DNA from: Selaginella moellendorffii
Lineage: Eukaryota; Streptophyta; Lycopodiopsida; Selaginellales; Selaginellaceae
Length of the DNA stretch: 64,000 bases
NCBI RefSeq assembly: GCF_000143415.4
Contig: NW_003314287.1
Coordinates: forward strand, 627,160 to 691,159
Direction: 5' to 3'
The first letter of the stretch is position 1. Every line of letters starts with the position of its first letter. The translations under genes were made by a program, and so were the position numbers. Positions 36,319 to 47,224 of the stretch are shown in pieces. The notes beneath the pieces are model-generated. The model saw nothing but the letters and a program-made list of their open reading frames with translations, made no database searches and was not told where the DNA came from.

Positions 36319-38497
36319 CTAGTTGCTAGAAGTGCTGGTGCGAGAAGAGTTGACATGCCCCGACTCAGAGCTGGAGTCCGAAACTTTGGCGGTGGCCATC
36401 CTCGAGGCAATGCTTCTGACCGAGTTCACTCGTGACGGAGCAATCGTGCTGACGCTCAATCGTGACGGAACGCTCCTGACCGAGTTGGCTCTGGAGTTGG
36501 CCATGGTCCTTCCGCCGTAGTTCCACTTGGAGGAGAAATCGCTCCTGGTTGACGCCATCTCGCCAGAGGAGTCACTGTTGTTGTCAGCTACATGGCTTCT
36601 ATTGCCGTCTTCACTGTCGCATGCTTTCAGCGTTGATTCGTCGAGCCAGTTGCTACCATCCAAGGTTCGTTGTCTCGACAGTGGCACTAACTTATGGTTC
36701 TTGTCCCTCCCATTCGCTGCTCGACAGGATTGGCTGCTGTGATCGTCCCTTGCAAAGAGTGGCTGAGTGAAGACCCACGCAGCACTCCTTTCCATCGAGA
36801 GTGGCTGATCATTGTTTGCAAACCATGCAGCAGGATCGTGCTCCTCCTCCTCCTCGTCGTCCGCGTTGTCCACTTGCAGCTCGATTGATAACGGACCCCC
36901 GAAGACTGATCTGGTTGCCGATGATGCAACCGTGATTTCAGTTGTCATGCCGACGGAGAAGTTGCTCGGCCGTGGAGCAAAGTTTGCCATGCCCTGGAAG
37001 TCTTGGACAACACACAGTGCATCGAATCTCTGCTCGCGTTCTTTCCCCCAGACGACGAGGTAGAGTCCCAGTAAGATTATGCTACCACCGACTAGGCTGC
37101 GCAAAAACTAGTTGTTTTTCTTCAGGTAGCAATGGAAGAGATTGTACCTTCCCAGGTTTAAGCTCTCCCTAAGCAAGAAGAACGCCAGGATTATGGTTAT
37201 AATCGTTTCAAGAGGCTGGTAAGCTGCAACCAGCATCGGTCCTCCTTGCTTTACTCCCCAGGATTGAATTCCGAATACCATTGATCCAATAATTCCCTGT
37301 TACAAACTAATGTTTTGTAGGTAATGAAAGAAAATTTTACTTACTCCATAGGCTATGTTGATGCCATCAGCAATGCTAAACTTTAACCACTGAGATTTAT
37401 GATGTACATAAATCGCAGCAATTACAGCAACTTGTATAGTGCCGAAAAAGAATGCAAATGAAGCAAATGATATAGGTGCTGCGTATTTTTCCATAAGGAA
37501 TCCCTGAAGTAAATAAATTTACGAGCTCATTGCTATAAAATTATGATAACTTACCTGTAATGTCAGGAAGATTGAAAACGATACACAAGAAATGACAAGA
37601 AATAAAATTCCATATTGTTCGTTATTTAGCTCCAAGTGTATAACACCCAACCTTATTGAATGGTGGGCAATAGATAAAGTTGGTATATTTCCATACGAGA
37701 AGTGACTCATCAAAAGCTCTTGACCTTTGTAAACTAAAAGTGTCATCCATCCGCATATAAGTAAGATAGTCCCGACCAACTTGACAATACCATGACTTTT
37801 CTCAATATCAACCTTCTCCATCCTGACAAAAGTAAGAATCAACATAAGACGAATCAAGAAACATTGCAATTCATTACCTGAAGATCAGAGCAAAAATGAA
37901 AGTGAAGGCCGGAATCACATTCCGCATGGCTGAGGCAAATATTGGTGTTGTATACTTAAGCCCTTGTAGGTAGCATAGCTCGCTTACACAAACTCTGTAA
38001 GATTGGATACAGATTTTCCTCTCTAAATTGTTTTAAATGCTAAAACGTTTACAAAACTTACCCGAAGACACCAAGGAAGAACGTTGCAAATAATGCAGGA
38101 AAATTGAGAACCGGTTTCCTCTTCCTGATAAAAAAAACAAAAAGAAATCCACTAGTGAGTAATTATGAACTTAGCAATGCAGAAAGAATTTCACAAACTT
38201 TTCCACAAAGGAGGAGAGAAATCTCAGCACCATGAAGCCAAGACAATTTTTGTACACAGAGTAGACAATTATAGAACTGCCCTTGCCAAATCTCCGCCTG
38301 ACCAAGACTTCGTAGCCTGCAAAACCTGCTTGGGCAACAATGAGAACGACATGAAATCGAAGCCGGGAAGAAGGTAATGAGATTGGTTGCTCATTATCAA
38401 AAAATCTAATGCTATTAGCAGTAGCTGCAGGTGGAAGAGGTAATGGAACATGTATCTCTTCTGAATCGATAGCAAAATCAGCTTTCTTCTCCTCCAT
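36319..38497 (-). CDS. UMAMIT (WAT1/nodulin-21, EamA-type) transporter with long C-terminal tail
   Basis: Seven exons on the minus strand. The first begins MEEKKADFAIDSEEIH and includes VVLIVAQAGFAGYEVLVRR and SIIVYSVYKNCLGFMVL. Later exons read VCVSELCYLQGLKYTTPIFA with SAMRNVIPAFTFIFALIFR, then ILLICGWMTLLVYKG, APISFASFAFFFGTIQVAVI, GIIGSMVFGIQSWGVKQGGP and LNLGSLVGGSIILLGLYLVV. This is the ten-helix plant drug/metabolite transporter fold; family members move amino acids or auxin across plasma or vacuolar membranes. After the last helix there is an unusually long hydrophilic tail of about 235 residues with an acidic run (DDEEEEEHD) and a near-repeated NSVRS..SR segment. ATG at 38497 is the only good start. 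Truncated copies lie at 43.1-43.7 and 54.5-55.2 kb. Confidence 0.88.
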
Positions 38498-39229
38498 AAT
38501 CAAAACTTAAGCTTTTCTTGAGAATCAAAATGAGAAAAAAATGCATTAATTTAGTAGTGAGTTATTATAACCATTAGTTTATTTGGAGTTCCAAGTTTTC
38601 ATTCCTCAGTTTTAAGCATATGAATATTCTGAGCCTTCAAATGAAAAGGATACTGAAAAGCCACATTCGATCACCCAAAAGAGATCTCCTGTCATAGATC
38701 ATAGTGTCTCTGGTCAGGAACAAGCTCGATGGTGCTTGGCCAAACACTGTCACCTTCTCTCGGCAGCTCTTATAGCATATAACCATTTGGAAAGGTGACA
38801 GCACTCGTGGTGTATAGCCATTTAGGCATTGTGGAATCCTCTAATGTGGGCTTTCAAAAGATTTCCTCATCACAAATACTCACTTCTTACAATAGATTTT
38901 ATGAATCCACATGTTGGTCCAATAGCTTTTGCATGTTACATATCAGAGTTTGTTCTTTTGTTTCTCTAAAAGGAAGTGGATTCCAATAAGGTGATTAATC
39001 CCTTCTACAAATGAGGCACTAGATTAATGGGTAACCTCTTATTCTATATGTGTTGCTAATTGGTATTGGTGTTCTATGTATGTAGAAAACAAATGTCTTA
39101 ACAGCCCTTGATATTAAAGCTTAACAGCAACATTAAATTAGCTAAAGAAGAACGTACTTAAAATAAATTTTTATTTAAATTTTTTTCTTATAATAAAATA
39201 CTAAGAAAAATCCACAAAAGACAATATTA
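38498..39229. other. Intergenic, AT-rich, no gene seen
   Basis: Upstream region of the UMAMIT gene. No coding frame is recognised. Confidence 0.5.
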
Positions 39230-39365
39230 AACTATTAGTATAGCGTAGCATGATTTCAAAAATGTTACATTATCCTTCATCCTAGTTTCAAAAAGGTGAG
39301 GAACTTCTGCTGCTATCCAAGGCCTAAGACCCAAGCAAAGCACATATGCAACACCAAATCTAGGA
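39230..39365 (-). pseudogene. UFC1 last-exon fragment (copy A)
   Basis: After a CCAG acceptor at 39366 the minus strand reads [20 protein letters not shown] and VPHLFET, matching the last exon of the intact UFC1 gene at 49.2 kb. The other exons are missing. The intron upstream runs straight into reductase sequence at about 39418. Confidence 0.8.
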
Positions 39366-39417
39366 CTGGCAAAGAGATACAAATTAAAATAAATCAAACA
39401 ATGAAAAATCAATTTGA

Positions 39418-40624
39418 TGCGCTAACGTTCTTTGTATGATTTCGTCGTCCAGGTTTGCCTTGGATGACGATGCGCAACTGGGTCTTAACGTTGCTTCGTG
39501 CCTCTTGACAAATACATGAACTTTTCTTTGCTTTGTAGGGCTGCTATGGGATGGGAAGCCAAATGTGATCATCAGACTGTATATAAAATTGTCTTACACT
39601 TGGAATCACTATAACTCATGGTTTGTGCTGACAGATATACGCCCATAAGTGATCCAGACGTTGATTTACTTCTGAAGGTATTGTGTTCTTTGTTTTCAGC
39701 ATTTGTGTGCTTTTCAGCTGATGAGGGAAAAAATATTTCTTTTGTAGACTTACCCACAAGGAAAAATGAGCAAATATTTTGTTGCTCTTCGGCCTGGAGA
39801 CACTTTGGAAATGAAAGCGTACATGTAGTTTACTACATTTCTTTCCATCTGTAGTTTTACAAGGAAGATCTACAGTCCTATTCCCAAGCTCCTATACAGC
39901 ACCAACATGAAAGAACATATTGGGATGGTATATCTTTGAGTTCTCTGCGTCACTTTATCGCTTAGATTGCAGGAGGTACCGGGATCACACCGATGTTTCA
40001 AATGCTTAACGAGATCTCAAAAAATCCAGAAGATAAAACACAGGTTTGTCTCGAGGAAAACCGTGTCCTCGTAATGTTTCTGCGGCGTTTCCTCCGATCA
40101 GGTCTCGTTGATCTATGCCAACTTGACACCGGACGACATTCTACTAAAGAACGAGCTCGACAAACTAGCTGAAAAGCATCCAAACTTCAAGGTCCTGTTT
40201 GAGACTATCAGACTTCCACTCTCGTGTTTCCAAGGAAAACTGACGCATGTTTACAGGTTTTCTATGTTGTCGATAAGCCAACGCGTAACTGGGGAGGAGG
40301 AAACGGCTTCATCACGAAAGACATCCTGGTGAAGGGACTACTACCTCCTTCGGACGGCAATCTCATCATGGTTTGAAGCTCATTCGCTGCTCGTTGTTAC
40401 TTAGTTCCCATTGACACAGTTTCCAACAGGTGTGCGGGCCTCCAGGCCTCATGAACCACATCTCCGGCGATAAAGCACCAGACAAATCACAAGGACAAGT
40501 AAGCATTTTACAGAGATATCTATTCCAACGCGCGAGCTTCCCTGATTCCACTCTTCCTTCTCAACAGTTGACAGGTCTCTTGAAGAGCATGGGTTACACC
40601 GAAGACCAAGTGTACAAGTTCTAG
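39418..40624 (+). pseudogene. Cytochrome b5 reductase fragment (copy A)
   Basis: It matches the intact gene at 50.5-51.77 kb from exon 3 (FALDDDAQLGLNVASCLLT) to the stop after TEDQVYKF. Exons 1-2 are missing. An 11-bp deletion in the GCTGCTATGGG exon causes a frameshift, 12 bp are lost before DLLLK, and the intron between the NFK and VFYVV exons is altered. It cannot encode the full enzyme. Confidence 0.85.
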
Positions 40625-40791
40625 GCAATACAAAGCTCTTTGAAGTCATGAGAGCCGTAGATTAAGGTCCCCTGAGACGCACTGGCTTATTCCGTGGAGT
40701 CATGCCGTGTGCTTATGGAGTCGCAGCGTGATGATCTTTCCCTCCTGAACGAATGAAAAGAAGAGCGTCTGCACAGAAAAGAGTGGAAAGT

Positions 40792-41449
40792 CTATACTGT
40801 AGCACCTGATGCCTTGCGACTGTCCTTCGGAGTTGGAGCGGGGCTGGTCTTTGGAGGAGTTGGACTTGGAGCGGGGCTGGTCTTTGGAGGAGATGGGCTT
40901 GGAGCGGGGCTGGTCTTTGGAGATGGACTCGCCTTTGGGCTTGAACTGGGACTTTCCGTGCATCCTGTTAACAGCAAAACTCTATCAAGTTCATGGTACA
41001 AATCGTGGAAGCATGAAAAGTTGGCCAGACAAACCTGGTGGGGGCGGTCCTGGCAGAAACATGAAAGAAAAATAAAACAGTTAAGCCTGAAAAACCATAG
41101 AAAAGAAAGCAGAAGTTGGTATGTATATGGCACCAAATTTACGTAAAAAGTTTCAGTACATAATCTTGCTGTTAAATTCAAGACCACGGAGCCAGCACCT
41201 GGAGCAACAAAACCAAATCAAAGGCTATAGTAGCACAAACTTGAATTCGAACTTTCACCTGCATCGATCTTGTGCTGCAGCAACAACAAGCAAAGAAAAG
41301 ATGTTGGCAAGAGTCCCATAGAACACCATGTCAAATACATCACAAGAACCTTGGTTTGCTTGACGAACACCAAACTCAGCAGCTCCATCATCCCCAAGAC
41401 TGCAAACCACAAGACATGAAATCACCAACACCACAAAGACGGCCTTCAT
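40792..41449 (-). CDS. Secreted Ser/Pro-rich AGP-like protein, copy A (possibly defective)
   Basis: Exon 1 encodes a signal peptide ([19 protein letters not shown]) and DDGAAEFGVRQ. The last exon, after [13 protein letters not shown], has about three 11-residue units of the type [11 protein letters not shown] and ends RKASGATV. Ser-Pro, Ala-Pro and Thr-Pro dipeptides are arabinogalactan-type glycosylation sites. Exon 2 here lacks about 24 bp, including the CGCCATGCCCAG donor found in the other copies, so splicing may fail. Family and function are unknown. Confidence 0.4.
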
Positions 41450-41630
41450 CTTGTAGAGACACTGGATGGCTGGCTGAGAAGCAATGTAGGAGGTAAATGC
41501 GAATGCATATGCAGGGCCCTGAAGGGGGAATTTATTTTGAACCAAGGCTAGCAAAACAAAGCCCCTGGAATCACAATGTACGGGGCAGAATCTCAGTTTT
41601 TGTTATTCCAAATCATAGCTGGTGGTAACA

Positions 41631-41815
41631 TTCTGCCAGGTTTACGAACAAGGTGATATGACCTAAAGCGCATATGATAGTTGTCTTTTTTCCCAAAGAA
41701 TTTAGAACGTGAAAGAGAATTGTCTGAGGTGATTCCAAATCTTAGCTGGGTGGCAACAATAGACACAAGTTCTGCCAGGTTTACGAACAAGGTGATATGA
41801 CCTAAAGCGCATACA
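41631..41815. repeat. Duplicated intergenic unit of about 140 bp
   Basis: TCTGCCAGGTTTACGAACAAGG followed by TGATATGACCTAAAGCGCAT occurs twice here about 140 bp apart, and again near 53000 and 53205 in the second block. Confidence 0.7.
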
Positions 41816-41889
41816 GCACAGGGACGTGATAGTTGTCTTGCCTATTTTATAGACAATGATTTGGATGTGCAAAGAAACCGATCCAGAGG

Positions 41890-43034
41890 CTAAATTGCAA
41901 GAAATTTGTTTAAGCGAAGTACTGCAGCTCGTTTGCCACGAGTCACATCTCCATGGAGCCTGCAAGCGCTCATCAGAGTTGTCCACCGCATCCGGAAGAA
42001 ATGGCATGGACTGGATGAGATTCTCGGCCTCCTCCGCTTAGCCCGCCCAAGCAGATCAACCATGCACCTGTAGTGATGGGTCGATCCCAAAGTCTGATTG
42101 AATCGACAGGAAGTGTTCCCTAGCATCAGTGATCTTCCCCGCGTGGCTGCAACCACTCAGGATTGCGATAAAAGTGATCTCGTCCGGTGAAATCCCTTCG
42201 AGATTCATGGCCTGAAACGCATTAATCGCATCTTGCATATGCGTTTCTGGCAAGTACTGCGATCAAGGCCGTCCACGACCGCTGGTCTTTCCATGGCATA
42301 TTTTCGAACACTTCATGGGCGCAGCTTACATTACCATTTACGGAAAATGCAACCATCATTGTAGTATTGTGCACCAGAATTCTGTCAAATATACTCTTCT
42401 CTTGCACAAGACACCCATTAAGGGCATAGACTGAGATCATAGCGTTCCAGGACACTACGTCGTGCAAGGGCATTCGATCGAAGGCTTGAATTGATTCGTC
42501 AAATTCACCACAATCGCCATAGCCAGTCAGAAGAACACACCATGCAGGGTGATCGCGGAAAGGCATCGAGAGGAACATTCTCTTCGCATCTGTTTGATAC
42601 CCATCCTATGCACGGGCTGACATTACGGTGTTCCATGCCACGACATTCCAACTCGGCATTCTATCCAGGCCTCTTTTGCTTTGAAGGTTTGCATTGCAGT
42701 AACAAGTCCACCAGCTAGAGCATTCCAGGATCTTTCTGCTCCACAAGAGAAAACAATCTCCACATCTCCTCGAGATTCCCAACTCCGGCATTGCAGAAAT
42801 CATGCAAGTCCAAGCTGCAACATTGGTCTCGGGCGTCGACTCAAAGATTATCTTTACCTCAGTTACCCGACCCACATGCGCCAAGACCTGTATCATTGCG
42901 TTACTAGACAGAATATCCCACTGTGGCATCCGATCAAAGAGTATCATTTCTTCCTGAGTATCCTCTGTTTGGGCATATACTGTAATCATAGTATTCCAAG
43001 TAATGACATTCTTTTGAGGCATGTTAAGAAACAC
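41890..43034 (-). pseudogene. PLS-class PPR protein fragment (copy A)
   Basis: Minus-strand PPR repeats read MFLNMPQKNVITWNTMITVY, WDILSSNAMIQVLAHVGRV, HDVVSWNAMISVYALNGCLV, QRSWTALIAVLARN and [20 protein letters not shown], then the E-domain sequence [14 protein letters not shown]-like. The order is as in plant organellar RNA-editing-type PPR proteins. The frame breaks near 42600, 42240 and 42050 and there is no N-terminal transit peptide, so it is a 5'-truncated, frameshifted copy. Confidence 0.8.
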
Positions 43035-43084
43035 AGAAGTAGATTCATTTAAGCAACAAGTAGATGCTCAAGATGACTAGGGCC

Positions 43085-43720
43085 TTTGACCCTTGCAATT
43101 CAATACTTGAAGATCAAAGCAAGAATGAAAGTGAAGGCTAAAATCCCATTCCACATGGTTGAGGTAAATATTAGTGTTGTATACTTAAGCTCTTGTAAGT
43201 AGCATAGCTCGCTTACACAAACTCTGTAAAATTGGATATAAATTTTCCTCTCTAAATTGTTTCAAATGTTAAAACATTGACAAAACTTACCTAAAGACAG
43301 CAAGGAAGAATGTTGCAAACAACATAAGAAAATTGAGACTTAGTTTCCTCTTCTTGAAAGAAAACAAAAAATAATCCACTAGTGAGTAATATGAACTTAG
43401 CAATGCAGAAAGAATGTCACAAACTTTAAATAATATGTCACAAACTTTTCCACAAAGAAGGAGAGAAATATCAAAACCAGGAAGCAATTTTTATATATGA
43501 ATCATAGAACTACCCTTGCCAAAGCAAGACTTTGTAGCTTTCAAAACCTGCTTGGGCAACAATGAGAACCATATGAAATCTAAGCCGGGAAGAAGGTAAT
43601 GAGATGGTTGCTCATCGTCAAATAATCTAATATTATTAGCATTAGCTGTGGGTGGAAGAGGTAATGGAATATATATCTCTTCTAAATCAATAGCAACATC
43701 AGAACAAGTACAACTCAAAT
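43085..43720 (-). pseudogene. UMAMIT exon 1-3 fragment (copy A)
   Basis: Exon 1 remnant (IDLEEIYIPLPLPP, IRLFDDEQP, KQVLKATK), exon 2 remnant near 43290-43350 and exon 3 remnant near 43110-43230 follow in the same order as in the intact gene at 37.8-38.5 kb. Frames are broken and the later exons are absent. The fragment is joined on its left directly to the PPR fragment. Confidence 0.8.
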
Positions 43721-43910
43721 CGCTATATATAACCTTAGAAATTTACAAAGGTATAAGAAAAGAAAAGATGGGCAAACAGAGCACATAAATCAGGTGTTGG
43801 AATTGAAAGTAACATCAAAACAAGTACAACTCAAATCACTATATATAATCTCATAAATTAACAAAAGTATAAGAAAAGAAAAGATGGGCAGATAAAGCAC
43901 ATGAATTAAT
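43690..43910. repeat. Tandem duplication of about 110 bp
   Basis: CAAGTACAACTCAAATC.CTATATATAA to ATGGGCA.A.A.AGCACAT occurs twice in a row. The same doublet is found at about 55140-55350. Confidence 0.8.
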
Positions 43911-44300
43911 TATTGGAAAATGTGTTGAGGTCTTTTGTGGGAAATTTGATTCAATAAAGAGTATGGGAGAAATACTTGCCTTTGCTTTAGTTTACTCACA
44001 ATAATGCTTATCAATTGTTTATTAACATGTTTCCATTCATGGTAATGTATAGCTATGAGCATAAGTTTTTTGTGAATTTGAATTTGGCTTTAGTTTGGGT
44101 GTTTTATGTTTGTGATTTTCTGGAGGATATGCAAAACAAGTTTGAGTTGGCAAAGTTGAACATGAGGCAAGTTCAAAATAAAGACAAAAGTTAGGCTCAT
44201 GAGTATTGTCATCATTAAGAGTACAAAGTTGGTGACAAAGTTTTCCTGAAATTGTTAGATGCACAAAAGTCTCTGAAAGGAGGTGGTAGTGATTGATCAG
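43911..44300 (+). mobile_element. Ty3/gypsy integrase fragment (copy A)
   Basis: Across frames it reads AFALVYSHNNAYQLFINMFP (integrase ...FAYNN.YH..I.MSPF) and then FLEDMQNKFELAKLNMRQVQ and EYKVGDKVFLKLLDAQKSL, the integrase C terminus. It has stops and is only a fragment. It appears to be from the same family as the pol remnant at 58.7-60.3 kb. Confidence 0.75.
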
Positions 44301-44309
44301 ACATTAAAG

Positions 44310-44957
44310 AAGGTTCATTTAGATTGCAAGAGGTACCAAGATCATACTGATGTTCCAAGTGCTTAATGAAATTTTATAAAATCCAGAAGATAAAACACAG
44401 GATTGTCTCCAAGAAAAATGTGTCCTCATAATGTTGCAGCATTTCCTCTGATCAGGTCTCGTTGATCTATGCCAACTTGACACTGGACGACATTCTACTC
44501 AAGAACGAGCTCGACAAACTTGCTGAAAACATCCAAACTTCAAGGTCCCGTTTGAGACTATCAGACTTCTCGTGTTTCCAAGGAAAACCGATGCATGTTT
44601 ACAGGTTTTCTATGTTGCCGATAAGCCAATGCGATAAGGATCCGGCTTCATCACGAAAGACCTGGTGAAGGGACTACCACCTCCTTCAGACGGCAATCTC
44701 ATCATGGTTTGAAGCTCATTCGCTGCTTGTTACTTAGTTCCCCATTGACACCATTTCCAACAGGTGTGCAGGTCTCCAGCCCTCATGAACCACATCTCCG
44801 GCGATAAAGCACCAGACAAATGACAAGGACAAGTAACCATTTTACAGAGATATCTATTCCAACGCGCGAGCTTCCCTGATTCCCCTCTTCCTTCTCAACA
44901 GTTGACAGGTCTCTTGAAGAGCATGGGTTACACCGAAGACCAAGTGTACAAGTTCTA
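44310..44957 (+). pseudogene. Cytochrome b5 reductase 3'-half fragment (copy B)
   Basis: It starts at the IAGGTGITPMFQ exon (here diverged) and runs to the stop after TEDQVYKF. There are deletions in VSLIYANLTLDDILLKNELD and in the DKPTRYWGGG exon, where the coding part is lost. It is joined upstream to gypsy integrase sequence. Not functional. Confidence 0.8.
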
Positions 44958-45151
44958 GGCATTCTTGGACAAGAACAACACAATACAATAAAAAACTCTT
45001 TAAAGTCATGAGAGCCGTAGATTAAGGTCCCCTGAGACGCACTGGCTTATTCCGTGGAGTCATGCCGTGTGCTTATGGAGTCGCAGCGTGATGATCTTTC
45101 CCACCTGAACGAATGAAAAGAAGAGCGTTTGCACAGAAAAGAGTGGAAAGT

Positions 45152-45884
45152 CTATACTGTAGCACCTGATGCCTTGGGACTGTCCTTCGGAGTTGGGCTT
45201 GGAGCGGGGCTGGTCTTTGGAGGAGATGGGCTTGGAGCGGGGCTGGTCTTTGGAGATGGGCTTGGTGTTGGGCTTGAACTGGGACTTTCCGTGCATCCTG
45301 TTAACAGCAAAACTCTATCAAGTTCATGGTACAAATCATGGAAGCATGAAAAGTTGCCTAGACAAACCTGGTGGGGGCGGTCCTGACAGAAACATGAAAG
45401 AAAAATAAAACAGTTAGGCATGAAAAACCATAGACAAACCTGGCGGTCCTGACAGAAACATGAAACAAAAATAAAACAGTTAGGCATGAAGAACCATAGA
45501 AAAGAAAGCACAAGGTTGTATGTATATGGCACCTGCTTCAAATTTACGTAAAAAGTTTCAGTACGTGATATTAATCTTGCTGTTAAATTCAAGAGTTTCA
45601 CCTGGGCATGGCGGCGCACCACGGAGCCAGCACCTGGAACAACAAAACCAAATCGAAGGCTATAGTAGCATAAACTTGAATTCAAACTTTCACCTGCATC
45701 GATCTTGTGCTGCAGCAACAACAAGCAAAGAAAAGATGTTGGCAAGAGTCCCATAGAAGACCATGTGAAATGCATCAAAAGAACCTTGGTTTCCTTGACG
45801 AACAACAAACTCAGCAGCTCCATCATCTCCGAGACTGCAAACCACAAGACATGAAATCACCAATGCCACAAAGACGGCCTTCAT
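45152..45884 (-). CDS. Secreted Ser/Pro-rich AGP-like protein, copy B
   Basis: Signal peptide [19 protein letters not shown], then [16 protein letters not shown]. Exon 1 ends at a GCAG/GTGAAAG donor near 45693. Exon 2 is CAG/GTGCTGGCTCCGTGGTGCGC... ending CCCAG/GTGAAAC, and its phase joins the last exon [13 protein letters not shown]. Only about two 11-residue [10 protein letters not shown] units are present, the shortest tail of the five copies. It ends [10 protein letters not shown] 15-bp GACCGCCCCCACCAG segment could be a further mini-exon. It is cell-wall or cell-surface directed if expressed (inference). Confidence 0.5.
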
Positions 45885-46206
45885 CTTGTAGAGACACTGG
45901 ATGGCTACCTGAGAGGCAATGCAGGAGGTGAAATGCGAATGCATATGCAGTGCCTCGAAGCTGGAATTTATTTTGAACCAAGGCTAGCAAACAAAGTCAC
46001 TAGAATGACAATATACCAGAGAACGTGAATGAGAATTGTCTGAGGTGAAGTTGAGGTGAAGTGTCCCTTTCGAATCTTAGCTGGGTGGCGACTCCTTTAT
46101 GACATTCATTGCCAACAAGGTGATATGACCTAAGGCCCACAAAGAAGCTGGCAGCATTCTGCAAACCAGTTTCTTTGATCCAGAGACTAAATTGCAAGAG
46201 ATATGT

Positions 46207-46760
46207 TTAAGCGAAGTATGTGCTCTGCAGCTCACTTGCCAGACCAAGCAGATCAACCATGCACCTGTAGTGATCCACAATTGGGTCGATCACAAAGTCT
46301 GATTGGATCAACAGGAAGTGTTCTCGAGGATAAATGATCTTCCCCACGTGGCTGCAACCGCTCAGGATTGCAATAAAAGTGATCTCGTCCGGTGAAATCC
46401 CCTCGAGATTCATTGCCTGAAACGCATTAATCGCATCTTGCATATGCCCTTTCCTGGCAAGTACTGCGATCAAGGCCGTCGACGACCATTGGTCTTTCCA
46501 TGGCATATTTTCGAACACTTCACGGGCATAGCTTAAATTACCATTTACTAAAATGCAACCATCATTGTAGTGAACGATGAAAGATTGTGTTCCAGAATTC
46601 TGTTAAATATTCTCTTCTCTTGCACAAGGCACCTATTAAGGGCATAGACTGAGATCGAAACGTTCCATGACAGTATGTCGTGCAAGGGCATTAGATTGAA
46701 GGCTTGAATTGATTCGACAAATTCATCACAATCGCCATAGCCAGTCAATATAACAGAAGA
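46207..46760 (-). pseudogene. PPR fragment (copy B)
   Basis: [40 protein letters not shown] and [10 protein letters not shown] match the other PPR copies. A further repeat is at 46550-46750 (MTGYGDCDEFVESIQAFNLM). It is truncated at both ends and frameshifted. Confidence 0.8.
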
Positions 46761-47045
46761 AAAACAACTTCACGCAAGAGAAACTCTTTCAAGATTAAAC
46801 TACACTGTAGATTAGCATGATTTCGAAAATGTTAATTAGATACATTATCCTTATGAGAAATCATCCCAGTTTCAACAAGGTGAGGAACTTCTGCTGCTAG
46901 CCAAGGCCCAAGACCCAAGAAAAGCGCATGTGAAACACCAAATCTAGGACTGGCAAAGAGATACAAATTAAAATAAATCAAACAATGAAAAATCAATTTG
47001 ATGCGCTAACGTTCTTTGTATGATTTCGTCACAAGGAAATGCCGT
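46761..47045 (-). pseudogene. UFC1 last-exon fragment fused to reductase scraps (copy B)
   Basis: The UFC1 last exon ([13 protein letters not shown] style) at about 46830-46960 is followed by the same join as in copy A (ATTTGATGCGCTAACGTTC, about 46990-47025). After TGATTTCGTC it jumps to sequence found downstream of the reductase gene (ACAAGAACAACACAATAC). It thus records a second deletion on top of the copy A junction. Confidence 0.75.
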
Positions 47046-47224
47046 TATTTGATACAAGAACAACACAATACAATACAAAGCTCTTTAAAGTCATGAGAGT
47101 TCCCCTGAGACGCACTGGCTTATTCCGTGGAGTCATGCCGTGTGCTTATGGAGTCGCAGCGTGATGATCTTTCCCTCCTGAACGAATGAAAAGAAGAGCG
47201 TTTGCACAGAAAAGAGTGGAAAGT

